NCBI GenBank assembly: GCA_049698695.1
Contig: JBAVYH010000095.1
Location: forward strand, 33,114 to 97,113
DNA: 64,000 nt
Source of the DNA: Bog-375 sp049698695
Lineage (GTDB): Bacteria > Acidobacteriota > Terriglobia > Bryobacterales > Bryobacteraceae
Reading direction: 5' to 3'
Part shown: positions 41,501-50,479 of the stretch, one piece after another
Position numbering within the stretch: the stretch's first letter is position 1
Layout of the letters: every line of letters begins with the position of its first letter
The notes under the pieces: model-generated
What the model saw: only the letters and a program-made list of their open reading frames with translations
Told to the model about the DNA's origin: nothing
Databases searched by the model: none
Translations under genes and position numbers: made by a program

Positions 41501-43692
41501 GTCGTCACCGCGCCCGCCGGCGTGATCTTAAAGATGGTGCCATTGTTGTTGTTCCCGCCCCCGGTGGCTACCCCGTATAAATACCCGTCGGAGGCCTGAA
41601 GCAACTGACCAAACGGCTGTTTGCCATCGCTGCAATTGGTCTGGGCGCAAAAGCTGTAGAGCGTAGTGAGAGTGCCCGCCAGTGAGATTTTGAAGATCGT
41701 GCCCCCGCCATTGGCGCCGCCTTCGCCAGTGGTCCCGTAGAGGTTCCCGTCGCTGGCTTGAATCAACTGGCCCTCCGGCCACTGGCCGTCAGTTCCGACG
41801 AAGTTGTGAAGAGTGGTAATGACGCCCGCTGGCGTGACCTGGAAGATCGTGCCGGCTCCATTGGTAACGCCGTCGCCATAGTAGCTCCCACCGAACGCAG
41901 CAGGCCCGTAGAAATTTCCGTTGCTCGCCTGGATCACGCCCGACACGGAGTCATCGCCGTTGCTTGCAGTGAGAAGACTCGCCAGGGTTGTGAAAGCCGC
42001 CCCGCTTGGCACAAGGGAGGCCGTGAAATTCCCGGTTTGGTCGGCGCTCAGGTTGTTGAACGTCGCGCTGGCTGGGCTAAATGTGTATCCGCTTAGGGAT
42101 GGCGTCACTGTGTAGGTGCCGCCGGCGCCGGCGCTGATGATGTAGTTCCCGGTGCTGTTAGTGGTCGTTGAGCTGCTCTGTGTTCCGCTCAGAGTGATCG
42201 TGACCCCATTCAGACCGCTGCCCGAAAGCAACACTGTCCCGGTGATGGTGTAGTTCGTTCCGCTGCCGGAGGTGGTGAAACTCGAGATCGAGCCCTCGTT
42301 CGTTCCATCGGCATTCGAAGCCCAGGCCCGGAAATAGTAGGTGGTGCCGGCGCTCAAGCCGGTAATGGTCGCGGAGCAAGTGATCGTACCCGTTGACGGG
42401 CCGATATCGTGCAGGGGCGTGGAAGTGCTGCCACTCAACGAGCTGTTGGTGCCGTATTCGAACCAGACGTTGGTGTCGATTCCATATGCATTTATCGATG
42501 CGAGCAAAGTGGCACTGCTGCTGGTCACCGCCGACGCCGAACCGGTACTCACGGCTGGGCCTTGGGCCGCACTGGAACCAACGCTCAGTTTGAATACCGT
42601 GCCATAGCCGTTAGCCCCACCCATCTCTGCGGTCCCATAGAGGTTCCCATCTGCGGCTTCCATCAACGTGCCGAGTGGTTGGGTGCCGTCCGCCGTGGCT
42701 AGACTGTGCACGACGGTCAGCGCACCCGCCAGGGTGATTTTGAAGATCGTTCCGAAGCCGTTGACGCCGCCGCCATAGGTGGTCCCGTAGAGGTTGCCGT
42801 CGCTGGCTTGAACCAGGCCGGCGTAAACCTGCTCGCCATCGGTCTCTGCGAAACTGTACAGGCTTGCGAATGCACCAGCCGGGGTGATCTTGAAAACAGT
42901 GCCGAAGTTATTCGTTCCCCCGCGTTCCGTGGTCCCGTAAAAGTTGCCGTCAGTGGCTTGAATCAGCGCACCGTAGGGCTCGCCGCCGTCGGTTGTGTTG
43001 AAGCTGTGCAGGGTGGTCAGCGCACCCGCCAGCGTGATTTTGAAGATGGTGCCGGCGCCCGTCGACCCGCCCCCGCCCGTTACACCATACAGATTTCCGT
43101 CGGCTGCTTGCATCAGCGGGGCATACGGCGCGGAGCCGTCGGGACCGCTGAAACTGTACAGAGTCGAGTATGCACCCGCCAGAGTGATCTTGAAGATGGC
43201 GCCATCGCCATTGGCGCCGCCAGCGGTCGTTGTGCCGTAAAGGTTTCCGTCGGAGGCCTGAACCAGGCCGGCCATGGAGTTCTTGCCGTCAGTGCAATTG
43301 GACAGGGCGCAGAAGCTGTAAAGCGTGGTCAGAGTGCCAGATGGTGTGACTTTAAAAATCGTGCCGGAACTGTTGGCCCCGCCGGCGTTAGTGGTCCCGT
43401 AGAAATTGCCGTCGCTGGCTTGAACCAGCCCGGCCATCGGCGATTGGCCATCGGTCCCTGCGAAGCTGTACAGGGCGGTAAGTACGCCTGCTGGTGTAAC
43501 TTTGAAAATCGCCCCTTTGATGTTCGCTCCGCCCTCCAGGGTGGTTCCGTATAAGTTGCCATCGCTGCCCTGGACAAGTGCACCCATTTGCGGGTTAACA
43601 CCATTGCTGCCGCCAAAACTCGCCAAGGTGCTGAAAGTCTGTGCAGGCAACGCGACCGTTGCTGCGCAGAAAAGAAGAACCGCCTTCTGCAT
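38545..43692 (-). CDS. Giant secreted GloVer-repeat protein with Solibacter-type C-terminal domain
   Basis: 1715 residues from the ATG at 43692, which has a GGAGGATT ribosome site and a signal peptide (MQKAVLLFCAATVALPAQ). The protein consists of 21 repeats of about 50 residues of the form LVQASDGNLYGTT..GG....GTIFKITPAGALTTLYSF (split by variable positions), in three blocks of seven. Blocks 1/2 and 2/3 are each separated by a fibronectin-III-like domain (YYFRAWASNADGTNEGS) and a carboxypeptidase-regulatory-like domain (ITGTVLLSGSGLNGVTITL). The last 150 residues (ALQPAFFQWGSYAVA ... WSVIATISG) match the C-terminal domain characteristic of Solibacter proteins. Probably extracellular and surface or matrix associated. 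Enzymatic function is not evident. Confidence 0.9.
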   Translation of the reverse strand: MQKAVLLFCAATVALPAQTFSTLASFGGSNGVNPQMGALVQGSDGNLYGTTLEGGANIKGAIFKVTPAGVLTALYSFAGTDGQSPMAGLVQASDGNFYGTTNAGGANSSGTIFKVTPSGTLTTLYSFCALSNCTDGKNSMAGLVQASDGNLYGTTTAGGANGDGAIFKITLAGAYSTLYSFSGPDGSAPYAPLMQAADGNLYGVTGGGGSTGAGTIFKITLAGALTTLHSFNTTDGGEPYGALIQATDGNFYGTTERGGTNNFGTVFKITPAGAFASLYSFAETDGEQVYAGLVQASDGNLYGTTYGGGVNGFGTIFKITLAGALTVVHSLATADGTQPLGTLMEAADGNLYGTAEMGGANGYGTVFKLSVGSSAAQGPAVSTGSASAVTSSSATLLASINAYGIDTNVWFEYGTNSSLSGSTSTPLHDIGPSTGTITCSATITGLSAGTTYYFRAWASNADGTNEGSISSFTTSGSGTNYTITGTVLLSGSGLNGVTITLSGTQSSSTTTNSTGNYIISAGAGGTYTVTPSLSGYTFSPASATFNNLSADQTGNFTASLVPSGAAFTTLASLLTASNGDDSVSGVIQASNGNFYGPAAFGGSYYGDGVTNGAGTIFQVTPAGVITTLHNFVGTDGQWPEGQLIQASDGNLYGTTGEGGANGGGTIFKISLAGTLTTLYSFCAQTNCSDGKQPFGQLLQASDGYLYGVATGGGNNNNGTIFKITPAGAVTTLYTFTGGNDGGEPGGVLMQARDGNLYGSTDAGASGYGTIFRITLGGDLTTLYTFTANDGFTGPDGAGAALIQASDGSFYGTTIEGGPHQCGTIFKMTPAGALTSLFSFSNLDGCVPIGLLQASDGNFYGEARWGGTVGDGTLYQVTPAGTVTTLHVFTGGDGNSPTGWLIQAADGSLYGTTQNGGANNDGTVFKLTLGAAVQAPTVSTSSPSAVTGSTATLGGSVNPNGTDTEVWFEWGTSSSLSGSASTPKQNIGSGTSASAVTANITGLNASTTYYFQVWAQNSAGTSQGSITSFTTSATATTYTLFGTVTLSGSGLSGVTVTVSGPNNASITTTSSGIYDVIVSAGGTYTVTPSLIGYTFVPSSATFSNLSSDQTQNFVATASAAVLALTTLVNFDYDDGAYPLWVGLLQANDGNFYGTTSTGGGSTYGAIFKMTPAGTVTTLHSFTETDGTKPCAGLIQASDGSFYGTTSMGGDANNDGTVFKVTSAGVFTVVHGFGGTDGSVPESSLIQGSDGNFYGTTAGGGSGGFGTVFKITPPGVLTTLYNFALTDGDGPYAGLIQASDGNLYGTTFSGGANAWGIVFKITPAGALTTLHSFGGPDGKYLYGGVIQAKDGNFYGTTNQGGANGFGTVFKLTPAGALTTLHNFTSTDGAQPYGALVQAGDGNFFGTTYEGGTNNYGTIFEITPTGNLTTLHSFNVTDGAYPMGALIQAADGTFYGTTSGGAGSFGTVFRLAPAPAPPAINPGGIGSAASYQAGIAPNSLFTIFGTNFSSTTDNWANAILSGTLPAELDGVSVSVGGLPAYIAYIGPGQINALAPNVAPGNVSITVTNSNGTSAPVTVTAQALQPAFFQWGSYAVATRTDYSLAVKNGTFPGMTTVPAKPGDWIIFWGTGFGPTAPPAPGGVVVPSGTTYLTANTVTATVGGLPANVYGNAAALSPGFEGLYQLAIQIPTTLADGDWSVIATISGVSSPSGVLITVQQ

Positions 43693-43734
43693 GAGGGAAT
43701 CCTCCGTCTCGGTCAAGACGTCCGGCTCGGCCAA

Positions 43735-43914
43735 TCGCTCGAGTTTCGAGATGGATTATACGCCTGAAATCAGGATTTTAATACCTGAATAAACGTTAGC
43801 TACGGTCACACCGCGGTAGCACGAAGTTCAATTCTTGTTTTCCGGCGCGGGAACTCGTGTTTTTCGAGTTATGGAGTACGATGCACTCAATCCAAACGAT
43901 TTGCCTGGCGTCGT
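43735..43914. other. Intergenic spacer with a short palindrome
   Basis: The 180-bp gap between the 3' end of the GH109-like gene and the GloVer gene start is AT-richer than its surroundings. It contains a perfect 12-bp palindrome cctgaaatcagg (43763-43774) about 70 bp upstream of the GloVer start. No gene was seen. Confidence 0.4.
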
Positions 43915-45246
43915 CTAACCGGACGCTCGCTGCCACCTGTGCCTTGTGAAATCCGGGAACTTCACCGGGGCGCTGCCCGCGGCGACCGATTGTTCGCTCA
44001 GCGGGCCGGGTGCGCTCCAGGCGGCGGCATCGTAGACATCGATATCGGGAGGGGCGCCTTCTTTCATGCATTCGATCAAACGGTAAGCCATCACGAAATC
44101 CATGCCGCCGTGACCGCCTAACTCGCGCGCCAGCGCGCCGACCTTGGTCCAGTACGGGTGCTCGAATTTGGGCTTATACGGATCGATGGATGCGAATTCC
44201 TCTTTGGGCGAACCATCGATGTAAATGCGCGGCGGGTAGTCGCGGAAGATGCCTTTGGTGCCGGCGACCAGGTTGATGCGGTCGTAAGGCTGCGGCGTGC
44301 AGGTGTTGTGTTCGAGCCGGATCACTTTGCCGCGCGCGGTGCGGATCAGACTGACGTTGAGGTCGCCACAGCGGTAGACCTCTTTCTGCCGCGGATCGTC
44401 TGCGGCCAGGTGCGTTTTGCGGTACGCGGCGAGCGAGGCGGCGGGCGAGCTCATCGAGACCAGCGTATCGAAGCGGTCGCCGCGGTTAATGTCGAGATAA
44501 TGCGCCACCGGGCCCAGGCCGTGCGTGGGATAGAGATTGCCGTTGCGGTCCAGGTACTCGAAGCGCCGCCACAAACCTTCGCCTTCATTGGAGAACAGGA
44601 TCTCGCGCAGGTCGTGGTTGTAAGCGCAGGCGGCGTGGGTGATTTCGCCAAACAGGCCGGCGCGCACCATGTTCCACACCATCATTTCGTTGTAGCCGTA
44701 GCAGCAGTTTTCGAGCTGAATGCAGTGGCGGCGGGTGGCTTCGGAAGTATCGACGAGTGCCCAGCAATCGTCGATGGTTCGTGCGGCCGGCACTTCCACG
44801 CCGACGTGTTTGCCCTGTTTCATGCCGGCCAGCGCCATCGGCACGTGCCAGATCCACGGAGTGGCGATGATGACTAAGTCAAGATCGTCGCGCGCCACCA
44901 GCTTTTCGTAAGCGTGGTCGCCCTGGTGATAGAGCGCCGGCGCCGGCTTGCCGGACTGCACCAGCCGCGCTTTGGCGTTTTCGGTTTTCTCCGGCACGAT
45001 GTCGCACAGCGCCGGAATTTCGACGTCTGGGATGGCGGTGAACTCATCGATCAACGAATTGCCGCGGCCGCCGATGCCGATGAAGCCGAGCCGCACCTTG
45101 GCACGGACCTCGAAGGGCATGCCGGCCACGCTCTGCCCGGGTGGGCCTGCATCCTGGGTGGCGCGTGCCAGTCCCGCGCCGAGAGAGGCCAGCCCGGCGA
45201 GGCGCAGTAAGTCGCGCCGCGAAGCCGCCAGATCGTGATCGTCCAT
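43915..45246 (-). CDS. Gfo/Idh/MocA family protein, GH109-like glycosidase
   Basis: A 443-residue Rossmann-fold protein exported by the Tat system: the N-terminus has SRRDLLRLAGLASLGAG. After NAD-binding (LGFIGIGGRGNSLIDEF), the sequence shows the block pattern of GH109 enzymes, which use NAD to hydrolyse alpha-N-acetylgalactosaminides: ENCCYGYNEMMVWNMVRAGL, GEGLWRRFEYLDRNGNLY, THGLGPVAHYLDINRGDR and LVSMSSPAAS. It lies 2 bp downstream of a symporter gene on the same strand, so secretion and uptake of released sugar is a coherent model. The exact substrate is not proven. Confidence 0.85.
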   Translation of the reverse strand: MDDHDLAASRRDLLRLAGLASLGAGLARATQDAGPPGQSVAGMPFEVRAKVRLGFIGIGGRGNSLIDEFTAIPDVEIPALCDIVPEKTENAKARLVQSGKPAPALYHQGDHAYEKLVARDDLDLVIIATPWIWHVPMALAGMKQGKHVGVEVPAARTIDDCWALVDTSEATRRHCIQLENCCYGYNEMMVWNMVRAGLFGEITHAACAYNHDLREILFSNEGEGLWRRFEYLDRNGNLYPTHGLGPVAHYLDINRGDRFDTLVSMSSPAASLAAYRKTHLAADDPRQKEVYRCGDLNVSLIRTARGKVIRLEHNTCTPQPYDRINLVAGTKGIFRDYPPRIYIDGSPKEEFASIDPYKPKFEHPYWTKVGALARELGGHGGMDFVMAYRLIECMKEGAPPDIDVYDAAAWSAPGPLSEQSVAAGSAPVKFPDFTRHRWQRASG

Positions 45247-45248
45247 GG

Positions 45249-47045
45249 TTACCTCCAGATTCGTTGAACCACGCGAATGAGCGCAGCGGCGCTGGTTACG
45301 AAGATGACGAGCAAAAAGAGCGTGTAGCCGGTTCGTCCGTAGAGGAAGTTGCCGACCGTAAACAGCGCCGACCAGATCATAGTACAGCCCAGGAACCAGC
45401 CGGCCAGGGCGAGCGGCACGTGGGCGGCGTCTTCAGCGGCCTCTTCAGCGCCGATGCCGGCCTGCGCGCGCACCACCGCCCAACCGGGGCCGGGCGGGTG
45501 CACTTTGTGGTAGAAGCGGATCAGCGCCTCGGTATCGGTGCGCGGTCCCAAGTAGGCGGTGAGCAGCCAGCACACGGTGGTGAAAGCGACGGTGAGCAGC
45601 AACTGGCGCGTGGTGCCGAGGACGATGCCGCTTTTCACCAGAATAAGAAAAAGGATGGAGATGCCGAAGGAGCTGGCCATGGCCACGATTTCGCACCACG
45701 CCGTGACCCGCCACCAATACCAGCGCAGCAGGTACAGCAGGCCGGTGCCGGCGCCGACTTGCAGGATCAGGCTGAAAGCGTCCTTGGCGGTATCGAGCAG
45801 GAAGACCGTTGCCGATGAGAGCACGAAGAGCAGAACGGTGGCGGCGCGGCCGGCGGTCACGTAGTGGTGTTCGCTGGCGCCGCGATTCAAGAAGCGACGG
45901 TAGAAATCGTGCACCAGGTAAGACGCGCCCCAGTTGAGGTGAGTGAGGATGGTGGAGGAATTGGCGGCCACCAGGCCGCCCAGCATCAGCCCCAGCCAGC
46001 CCGCCGGCAGGTAACGCAGCATCACCGGGAAGGCGATGTCATGGCCGATCAGCGAGGGATCGAGGTTTGGGAAGGCGCGCCGGATATCGGACAGTTGCGG
46101 GTACACGACGAGCGATGCAAGGCCGACCAGGATCCACGGCCAGGGCCGCAGCACGTAATGCGCCACGTTGAAGAACAGCGTTCCGCCGAGCGCGTCCTTT
46201 TCCGTTTTCGAGGCCAGCATGCGCTGCGCGATGTAACTGCCGCCACCCGGTTCGGCGCCCGGATACCATACGGCCCACCATTGCACCGCGATCGGCAGGA
46301 TAAAGACCGCAACCGCCAGGTCCCAGTTGCTGGTGAAATCGGGCAGCATGTTGAGATAGTTCAAACCGCCCGGCCCGCGCACGTGGGAGAGCTTGTCAAC
46401 CAGTCCCGCCATGCCGCCCACCTGCGGCAGGGTAACCGCGAAATAAGCGGCGGCGATGACAGCGGCCATCTTGATGAAGAACTGGATCATATCGATGACC
46501 AGCACTCCCCAAAGGCCCGAGTGGGCGGCGAACACGACATTCAGCAGGCCCACCGCCAGCAGCGTTTCCCAACGGCTGAAACCGAACAGCACGGCGGCGA
46601 TCTTGCAGGCGGCCAGATTCACCGTGGCCATGATGATGCAGTTGAAGAACAAGCCGAGGTAGAGCGCCCGGAAGCCGCGTACGGCGCTGGCAGCTTTGCC
46701 CGAATAGCGCAGCTCGTAAAACTCCAGGTCCGTCAGCACGCCCGAACGGCGCCACAGCCGCGCGTAGAAGAACACGGTGGCTACGCCGGTGAGGGTGAAG
46801 GCCCACCATTGCCAATTGCCGGCCACGCCCTGGGTACGCACGAAGTTGGCCACCAGGTTCGGGGTGTCGCTGGAAAAGGTGGTGGCCACCATGGAGAGGC
46901 CGGCCAGCCACCACGGAACGGAGCGGCCCGAGGCGAAGAACTCCGTCGTGCTCTTGCCAGACCGCTTGCTGACAAATAGCGCGGGCGCAAAACAAATTGC
47001 GACCGAGACGAGCGCAACGATCCAATCGATCGCATAAAGATGCAT
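45249..47045 (-). CDS. Sodium:solute symporter (SSS family), operon partner of the GH109-like enzyme
   Basis: A 598-residue symporter with about 14 helices. It has the SSS hallmarks FFASGRSVPWWLAGLSMVAT, SGLWGVLVIDMIQFFIKMAA and WTGMGGLVAANSSTILTHLN-like segments (the last as LMLGGLVAANSSTILTHLN). It resembles the subgroup near SGLT/galactose transporters but is not assignable to a single substrate. It is the first gene of the pair with the glycosidase-like protein (2 bp apart), which points to sugar uptake. Confidence 0.9.
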   Translation of the reverse strand: MHLYAIDWIVALVSVAICFAPALFVSKRSGKSTTEFFASGRSVPWWLAGLSMVATTFSSDTPNLVANFVRTQGVAGNWQWWAFTLTGVATVFFYARLWRRSGVLTDLEFYELRYSGKAASAVRGFRALYLGLFFNCIIMATVNLAACKIAAVLFGFSRWETLLAVGLLNVVFAAHSGLWGVLVIDMIQFFIKMAAVIAAAYFAVTLPQVGGMAGLVDKLSHVRGPGGLNYLNMLPDFTSNWDLAVAVFILPIAVQWWAVWYPGAEPGGGSYIAQRMLASKTEKDALGGTLFFNVAHYVLRPWPWILVGLASLVVYPQLSDIRRAFPNLDPSLIGHDIAFPVMLRYLPAGWLGLMLGGLVAANSSTILTHLNWGASYLVHDFYRRFLNRGASEHHYVTAGRAATVLLFVLSSATVFLLDTAKDAFSLILQVGAGTGLLYLLRWYWWRVTAWCEIVAMASSFGISILFLILVKSGIVLGTTRQLLLTVAFTTVCWLLTAYLGPRTDTEALIRFYHKVHPPGPGWAVVRAQAGIGAEEAAEDAAHVPLALAGWFLGCTMIWSALFTVGNFLYGRTGYTLFLLVIFVTSAAALIRVVQRIWR

Positions 47046-47075
47046 GGGTATCTAAACGAGTCTACGATGTTTCGG

Positions 47076-47091
47076 CCGGCCCGCGGGCCGG
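47076..47091. repeat. Palindrome between symporter and glycosyltransferase genes
   Basis: A perfect 16-bp GC-only palindrome (ccggcccg/cgggccgg) in the 96-bp gap. It is probably another REP-like unit. Confidence 0.55.
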
Positions 47092-47141
47092 GCCGACAGC
47101 ACACGCGTCGCCCGCCGATGGCCCCGAGTTTCGCGCTGGCA

Positions 47142-49133
47142 TCACTTGGCGGCGAGCCGGCGTTCTATGTCGCGAATCCTATCTTCGCGGACGCCCGGCT
47201 CCAGTTTTTTTGCCAGCGCCAGTGCTCGCTGCCAGGCGGCGCGGGCTTCGTCGCCGCGGTGCAGTGCCATCAGCGCATCGCCAAGCGTTTGCTGCGCGCC
47301 GAAACAGTCGGGGTCCGCAGCCACAGCCGTTTGCGCCTCGGCAAGCCCTTGATCCAATCGCCCGGCGCGCATCCGGTTCCAGGCTTTCTGCATGTGGCTT
47401 AGGGCCGACGCCAGGGCAACAGGAAAGCGTCCGTCGAATACGAGGATTCCATTCTGGATCATGGCTGCCGGTTTGAGCCACATGAACTGCCGGTAGGGAT
47501 TCAGGTCGTTGGAGCCGAACTCGAACCCGGAGAGAGTACCCGCGCTGATCAGCACCGGCCCGTCAATGACGGGCGGAATGTCCGTCTCTTCGTTCACCCA
47601 CATGGTGTCGGCGGTGATCAGCGGCTTGCACGGAATCGCGTAATATCCGGTGGAGTCCACCACGCCCTCGGCGAAGTATGCGAACCAGCACTTCTTGACG
47701 CCACGGCCGTCGAGATACTTCTTCGTCGCCTTGAGCTGCTGTGCCCAATCCGTATTCGAATCGCTCAGGTACTTATAGGTGCTCGATGGCCCGCCCCACA
47801 GCTCGTTGGCGTAGGCGATATAGGCCGGGAAGCTGCCCGCCGATGAGACCGCCTGAAAGACCAGCAGCAGGCCCACGGCCCAGGCCCAGCGGCGGCCTCC
47901 CCGGAGGAAGGCACAAGCCGCGCCCGCCACCAGCACAATCAGGAACACATAGACGGGCAGGATATGGCGGAGGCCGATGTTGATGGTGGAAGACGTGGCC
48001 ACCGCGAAGTGGATCGCCGCCGGGACGCTCAGGAAAACGATGGCTCGCCAGTCTCTCAGCTTGCCAGTGGCGATGGCCACGGCGGCCAGCACCAGCAGGG
48101 CCAGGAAGGGGATAGTGGACTTGATGGCGAAAGCCGAGGGGAAGTAAAACCAGACACCGTGCGGGTACACCTTGCCGAAGATGTAGCTGGGATAGTAACC
48201 CACCATGTACCGTACATCCACGAACCCATACAGGTACGACTCGGGCAATAGGTGCCAGCGAGCGCAGGTGGAAATAAGCCAGCCATCGAACGGTTTCAAT
48301 CCGCGTGCGAACGCCGCCAGTGGAGGGTTCATCGCCAGACCTGGCGGGCGCGCCTGACAGCGGAACCCGTAGAAGGCCCACAGCACCGCCACCGCGATTG
48401 CCGCGATCGACACCAGCGACAGCGCCAGCCGCGCCCTCGGCCTCCATCCGCGCGTGCGAATCGCTTCGAAGACGGCGAGCGCGAGGAGCATCGGGAACAC
48501 CAGAACGCCGGTATGTTTGGAAGCGAGCGCACAACCCGCCGCGACGCCCACCAGCGCGAGCCGCCACCCCGAAGGCGCTTTCACGTACCGGTAGAAAGCG
48601 TAGACCGAGGCGAACAGGAAACAGGAGAGTCCCATGTCGGTGGTAACGAAGGCGCCGTGTGCCAGCAGATTCGGATCGAACGCCACCATCGCGAGGGCGA
48701 TGAACCCGGCTGTCAGGCTGAACATTTCGGTGGCCGCCAGGAACACCAGCAACGCCATCAGGACCGTGAGCAGGGCCGCGGCCATGCGCACGCGGAACAG
48801 TATGGTGTCCGCATCGTTCTTCGAGAGAAACTCCTTGCCGTCGAGAAAGGCTTCGATCTTGAAATTGCGGCCCTGGAGCCACGGCACGTGCAGCGGCATG
48901 TTGAGAATGGGGATGGTGGCCAGCAGCTTTACCAGCGGCGGATGCTCGGGGTTCAATCCGAAATCGCCGGTCTTCCAGGACATGTAGCCGGCGAGAATGT
49001 GGTCGTCTTCATCCCAGGTCAGAGATTCCTGGCGGATGGACAACGCCATCTGAGTTACCAGGATCGCCAGAAGGCACGCTACGCCGGCGGCCATGAGTAC
49101 TGTGTGGCGCTTGTTTGGCAATCCGTTGGTCAA
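47142..49133 (-). CDS. Membrane glycosyltransferase (PMT/ArnT-like GT-C fold) with TPR C-terminus
   Basis: A 663-residue protein. The N-terminal 500 residues have about 11 transmembrane helices. The first periplasmic loop shows a GT-C signature with acidic residues (QESLTWDEDDHILAGYM) and NPEHPPLVKLLATIPIL, typical of dolichyl/undecaprenyl-phosphate-sugar-dependent PMT/ArnT-like enzymes. The C-terminal 90 residues contain a TPR-like repeat (AEAQTAVAADPDCFGAQQTL). It would glycosylate protein or lipid on the outer side of the membrane. It lies next to the csm operon and resembles the gene at 55271-57421 in having TPRs. Confidence 0.85.
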   Translation of the reverse strand: MTNGLPNKRHTVLMAAGVACLLAILVTQMALSIRQESLTWDEDDHILAGYMSWKTGDFGLNPEHPPLVKLLATIPILNMPLHVPWLQGRNFKIEAFLDGKEFLSKNDADTILFRVRMAAALLTVLMALLVFLAATEMFSLTAGFIALAMVAFDPNLLAHGAFVTTDMGLSCFLFASVYAFYRYVKAPSGWRLALVGVAAGCALASKHTGVLVFPMLLALAVFEAIRTRGWRPRARLALSLVSIAAIAVAVLWAFYGFRCQARPPGLAMNPPLAAFARGLKPFDGWLISTCARWHLLPESYLYGFVDVRYMVGYYPSYIFGKVYPHGVWFYFPSAFAIKSTIPFLALLVLAAVAIATGKLRDWRAIVFLSVPAAIHFAVATSSTINIGLRHILPVYVFLIVLVAGAACAFLRGGRRWAWAVGLLLVFQAVSSAGSFPAYIAYANELWGGPSSTYKYLSDSNTDWAQQLKATKKYLDGRGVKKCWFAYFAEGVVDSTGYYAIPCKPLITADTMWVNEETDIPPVIDGPVLISAGTLSGFEFGSNDLNPYRQFMWLKPAAMIQNGILVFDGRFPVALASALSHMQKAWNRMRAGRLDQGLAEAQTAVAADPDCFGAQQTLGDALMALHRGDEARAAWQRALALAKKLEPGVREDRIRDIERRLAAK

Positions 49134-49268
49134 GTTCTTCCCTTCGAAGCCGTGTCCCTTGCCAAATCCAGCAAAAGGGCCGGACGACTTCCCGTCACAC
49201 GCGCCTGGTAGAATCTACGCGCGCTTTGCTTCGCGCCAGCAAGAAAAACCGAGATGACTCTCGGCTCT

Positions 49269-49286
49269 GCAGGCCGGACGGCCTGC
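49269..49286. repeat. Palindrome following csm5
   Basis: gcaggccg/cggcctgc arms around two bases, in the gap between the csm5 stop and the divergent glycosyltransferase start. It may act as an mRNA 3' structure for the csm operon or be a REP unit. Confidence 0.55.
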
Positions 49287-49330
49287 GCCACGCGGCGGAG
49301 ACTGAACCGGGAGAAATGCGGCCTCGCCTC

Positions 49331-50479
49331 CTATTCGCTTACGCCCAACTCGACCCACCCCGGCAGCGTGGCGGGGCGGTTGTTCAGGAAAACGATGCGG
49401 CGGGTTTTCGGGAATGGCAGGTTGCTATCCAGGGCGCGATTGTAGATCGCGTACTGGCGGAGGATCTCGCGGTAATCGGGGTTGGTGGTGTCGAGCCAGG
49501 AACTCTTGGCGGGCAGGCCGCCGCCCCAGCCGAGCGAGAGCAGGCAGGCGCCTCGTTCGCGCGCCTCGGCCAGGCGCTGCTCCAAGGCTTGCAAACTCTG
49601 GTCCAGCAGGCCCATGCCGGCCCACGATGCGTACTGGCGCTGCAAGGTGAGCAGGCCGGCGGCGTAAACGTTGGCGGCCTCGAAAAAGCGGGTGCGGTTC
49701 AACGATTCCGGCCAGCGCACGCTGCGGCGCACTTCGGGCGAGAGCAGAAAATGGTTCTCGTCCCAGCGGCCTTCGAATACGGTACCGGGCGCAGCCATTT
49801 CGGCAAACGCCGGCGTGCTCTCTTCGGGACGCGCGCCATCCACAGCGCCGCGCGGGCTCTGCTTCCATCCCAAAACCAGGCCGCCCGCGCGCGGTTGCAG
49901 GGTAGAGGTGCGCAACAGGTAGACTTTGAACGCGTCTGAGGCGACGGTGCCCGAATCACCCGCGCTCACGAAACGCATGCGATTGGAGCCGCTCGAGCCG
50001 AGCGCCTGTTCCTCCACGCTTTCCGCCGGCCGGCGCGGGGGGCGCTCGGTCTTCACTCTTGCCGCGAGATCCTGCAGCATGCCGTCGCGCCAGTTGGCGA
50101 ACAGCATGCCGGTACGCAGCGCTCCCTTGATGGCCGCGCCGGGCAGGTATGGCCCGGAAGCTCCGGCAGCGAACGTTGGTATGTGCAGGCTCTCGCCAGC
50201 AGCGCGGTTCCAGTACGCTGAGTAAGCGGCGTTTTCGAACGGAATGCGGCGGCCGGCGAAATTCTGCGCGAAGCCGCCCCAGGAGGCGAACTCGAGCTTG
50301 TCGGCTTTCTTGAGCTGCGCCAGGTAGCCTTCCAGGCGCGGCCCTTTGGCCAGCAGGCGGAAAATGCGCCACTGATCGAGCACGTTGACGTGGTCCTTCC
50401 AGACCATGTAGTCGATGGGGCTCAGCTTGCGGCCGTCCCCGACCAGGAGCGGCGTCAGACATGTGAGGCGGTATCGCAT
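49331..50479 (-). CDS. csm5: Type III-A CRISPR RAMP protein Csm5
   Basis: A 382-residue RAMP from the ATG at 50479, which overlaps the csm4 stop (TGATG). RAMP features are YRLTCLTPLLVGDGRKLSPID near the N-terminus and the glycine-rich loop YLPGAAIKGALRTG. Csm5 caps the 3' end of the crRNA in the Csm complex and helps crRNA maturation. Last gene of the csm operon. The preceding 120 residues of open frame are Arg-rich shadow sequence of csm4 and were excluded. Confidence 0.88.
   Translation of the reverse strand: MRYRLTCLTPLLVGDGRKLSPIDYMVWKDHVNVLDQWRIFRLLAKGPRLEGYLAQLKKADKLEFASWGGFAQNFAGRRIPFENAAYSAYWNRAAGESLHIPTFAAGASGPYLPGAAIKGALRTGMLFANWRDGMLQDLAARVKTERPPRRPAESVEEQALGSSGSNRMRFVSAGDSGTVASDAFKVYLLRTSTLQPRAGGLVLGWKQSPRGAVDGARPEESTPAFAEMAAPGTVFEGRWDENHFLLSPEVRRSVRWPESLNRTRFFEAANVYAAGLLTLQRQYASWAGMGLLDQSLQALEQRLAEARERGACLLSLGWGGGLPAKSSWLDTTNPDYREILRQYAIYNRALDSNLPFPKTRRIVFLNNRPATLPGWVELGVSE

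Noticed and set aside
38545..43692. Plus-strand frames across the GloVer gene (for example 38935-40032)
   Set aside because: They are shadows of the repetitive minus-strand gene. Their own repeats mirror the GloVer unit and have no start context.
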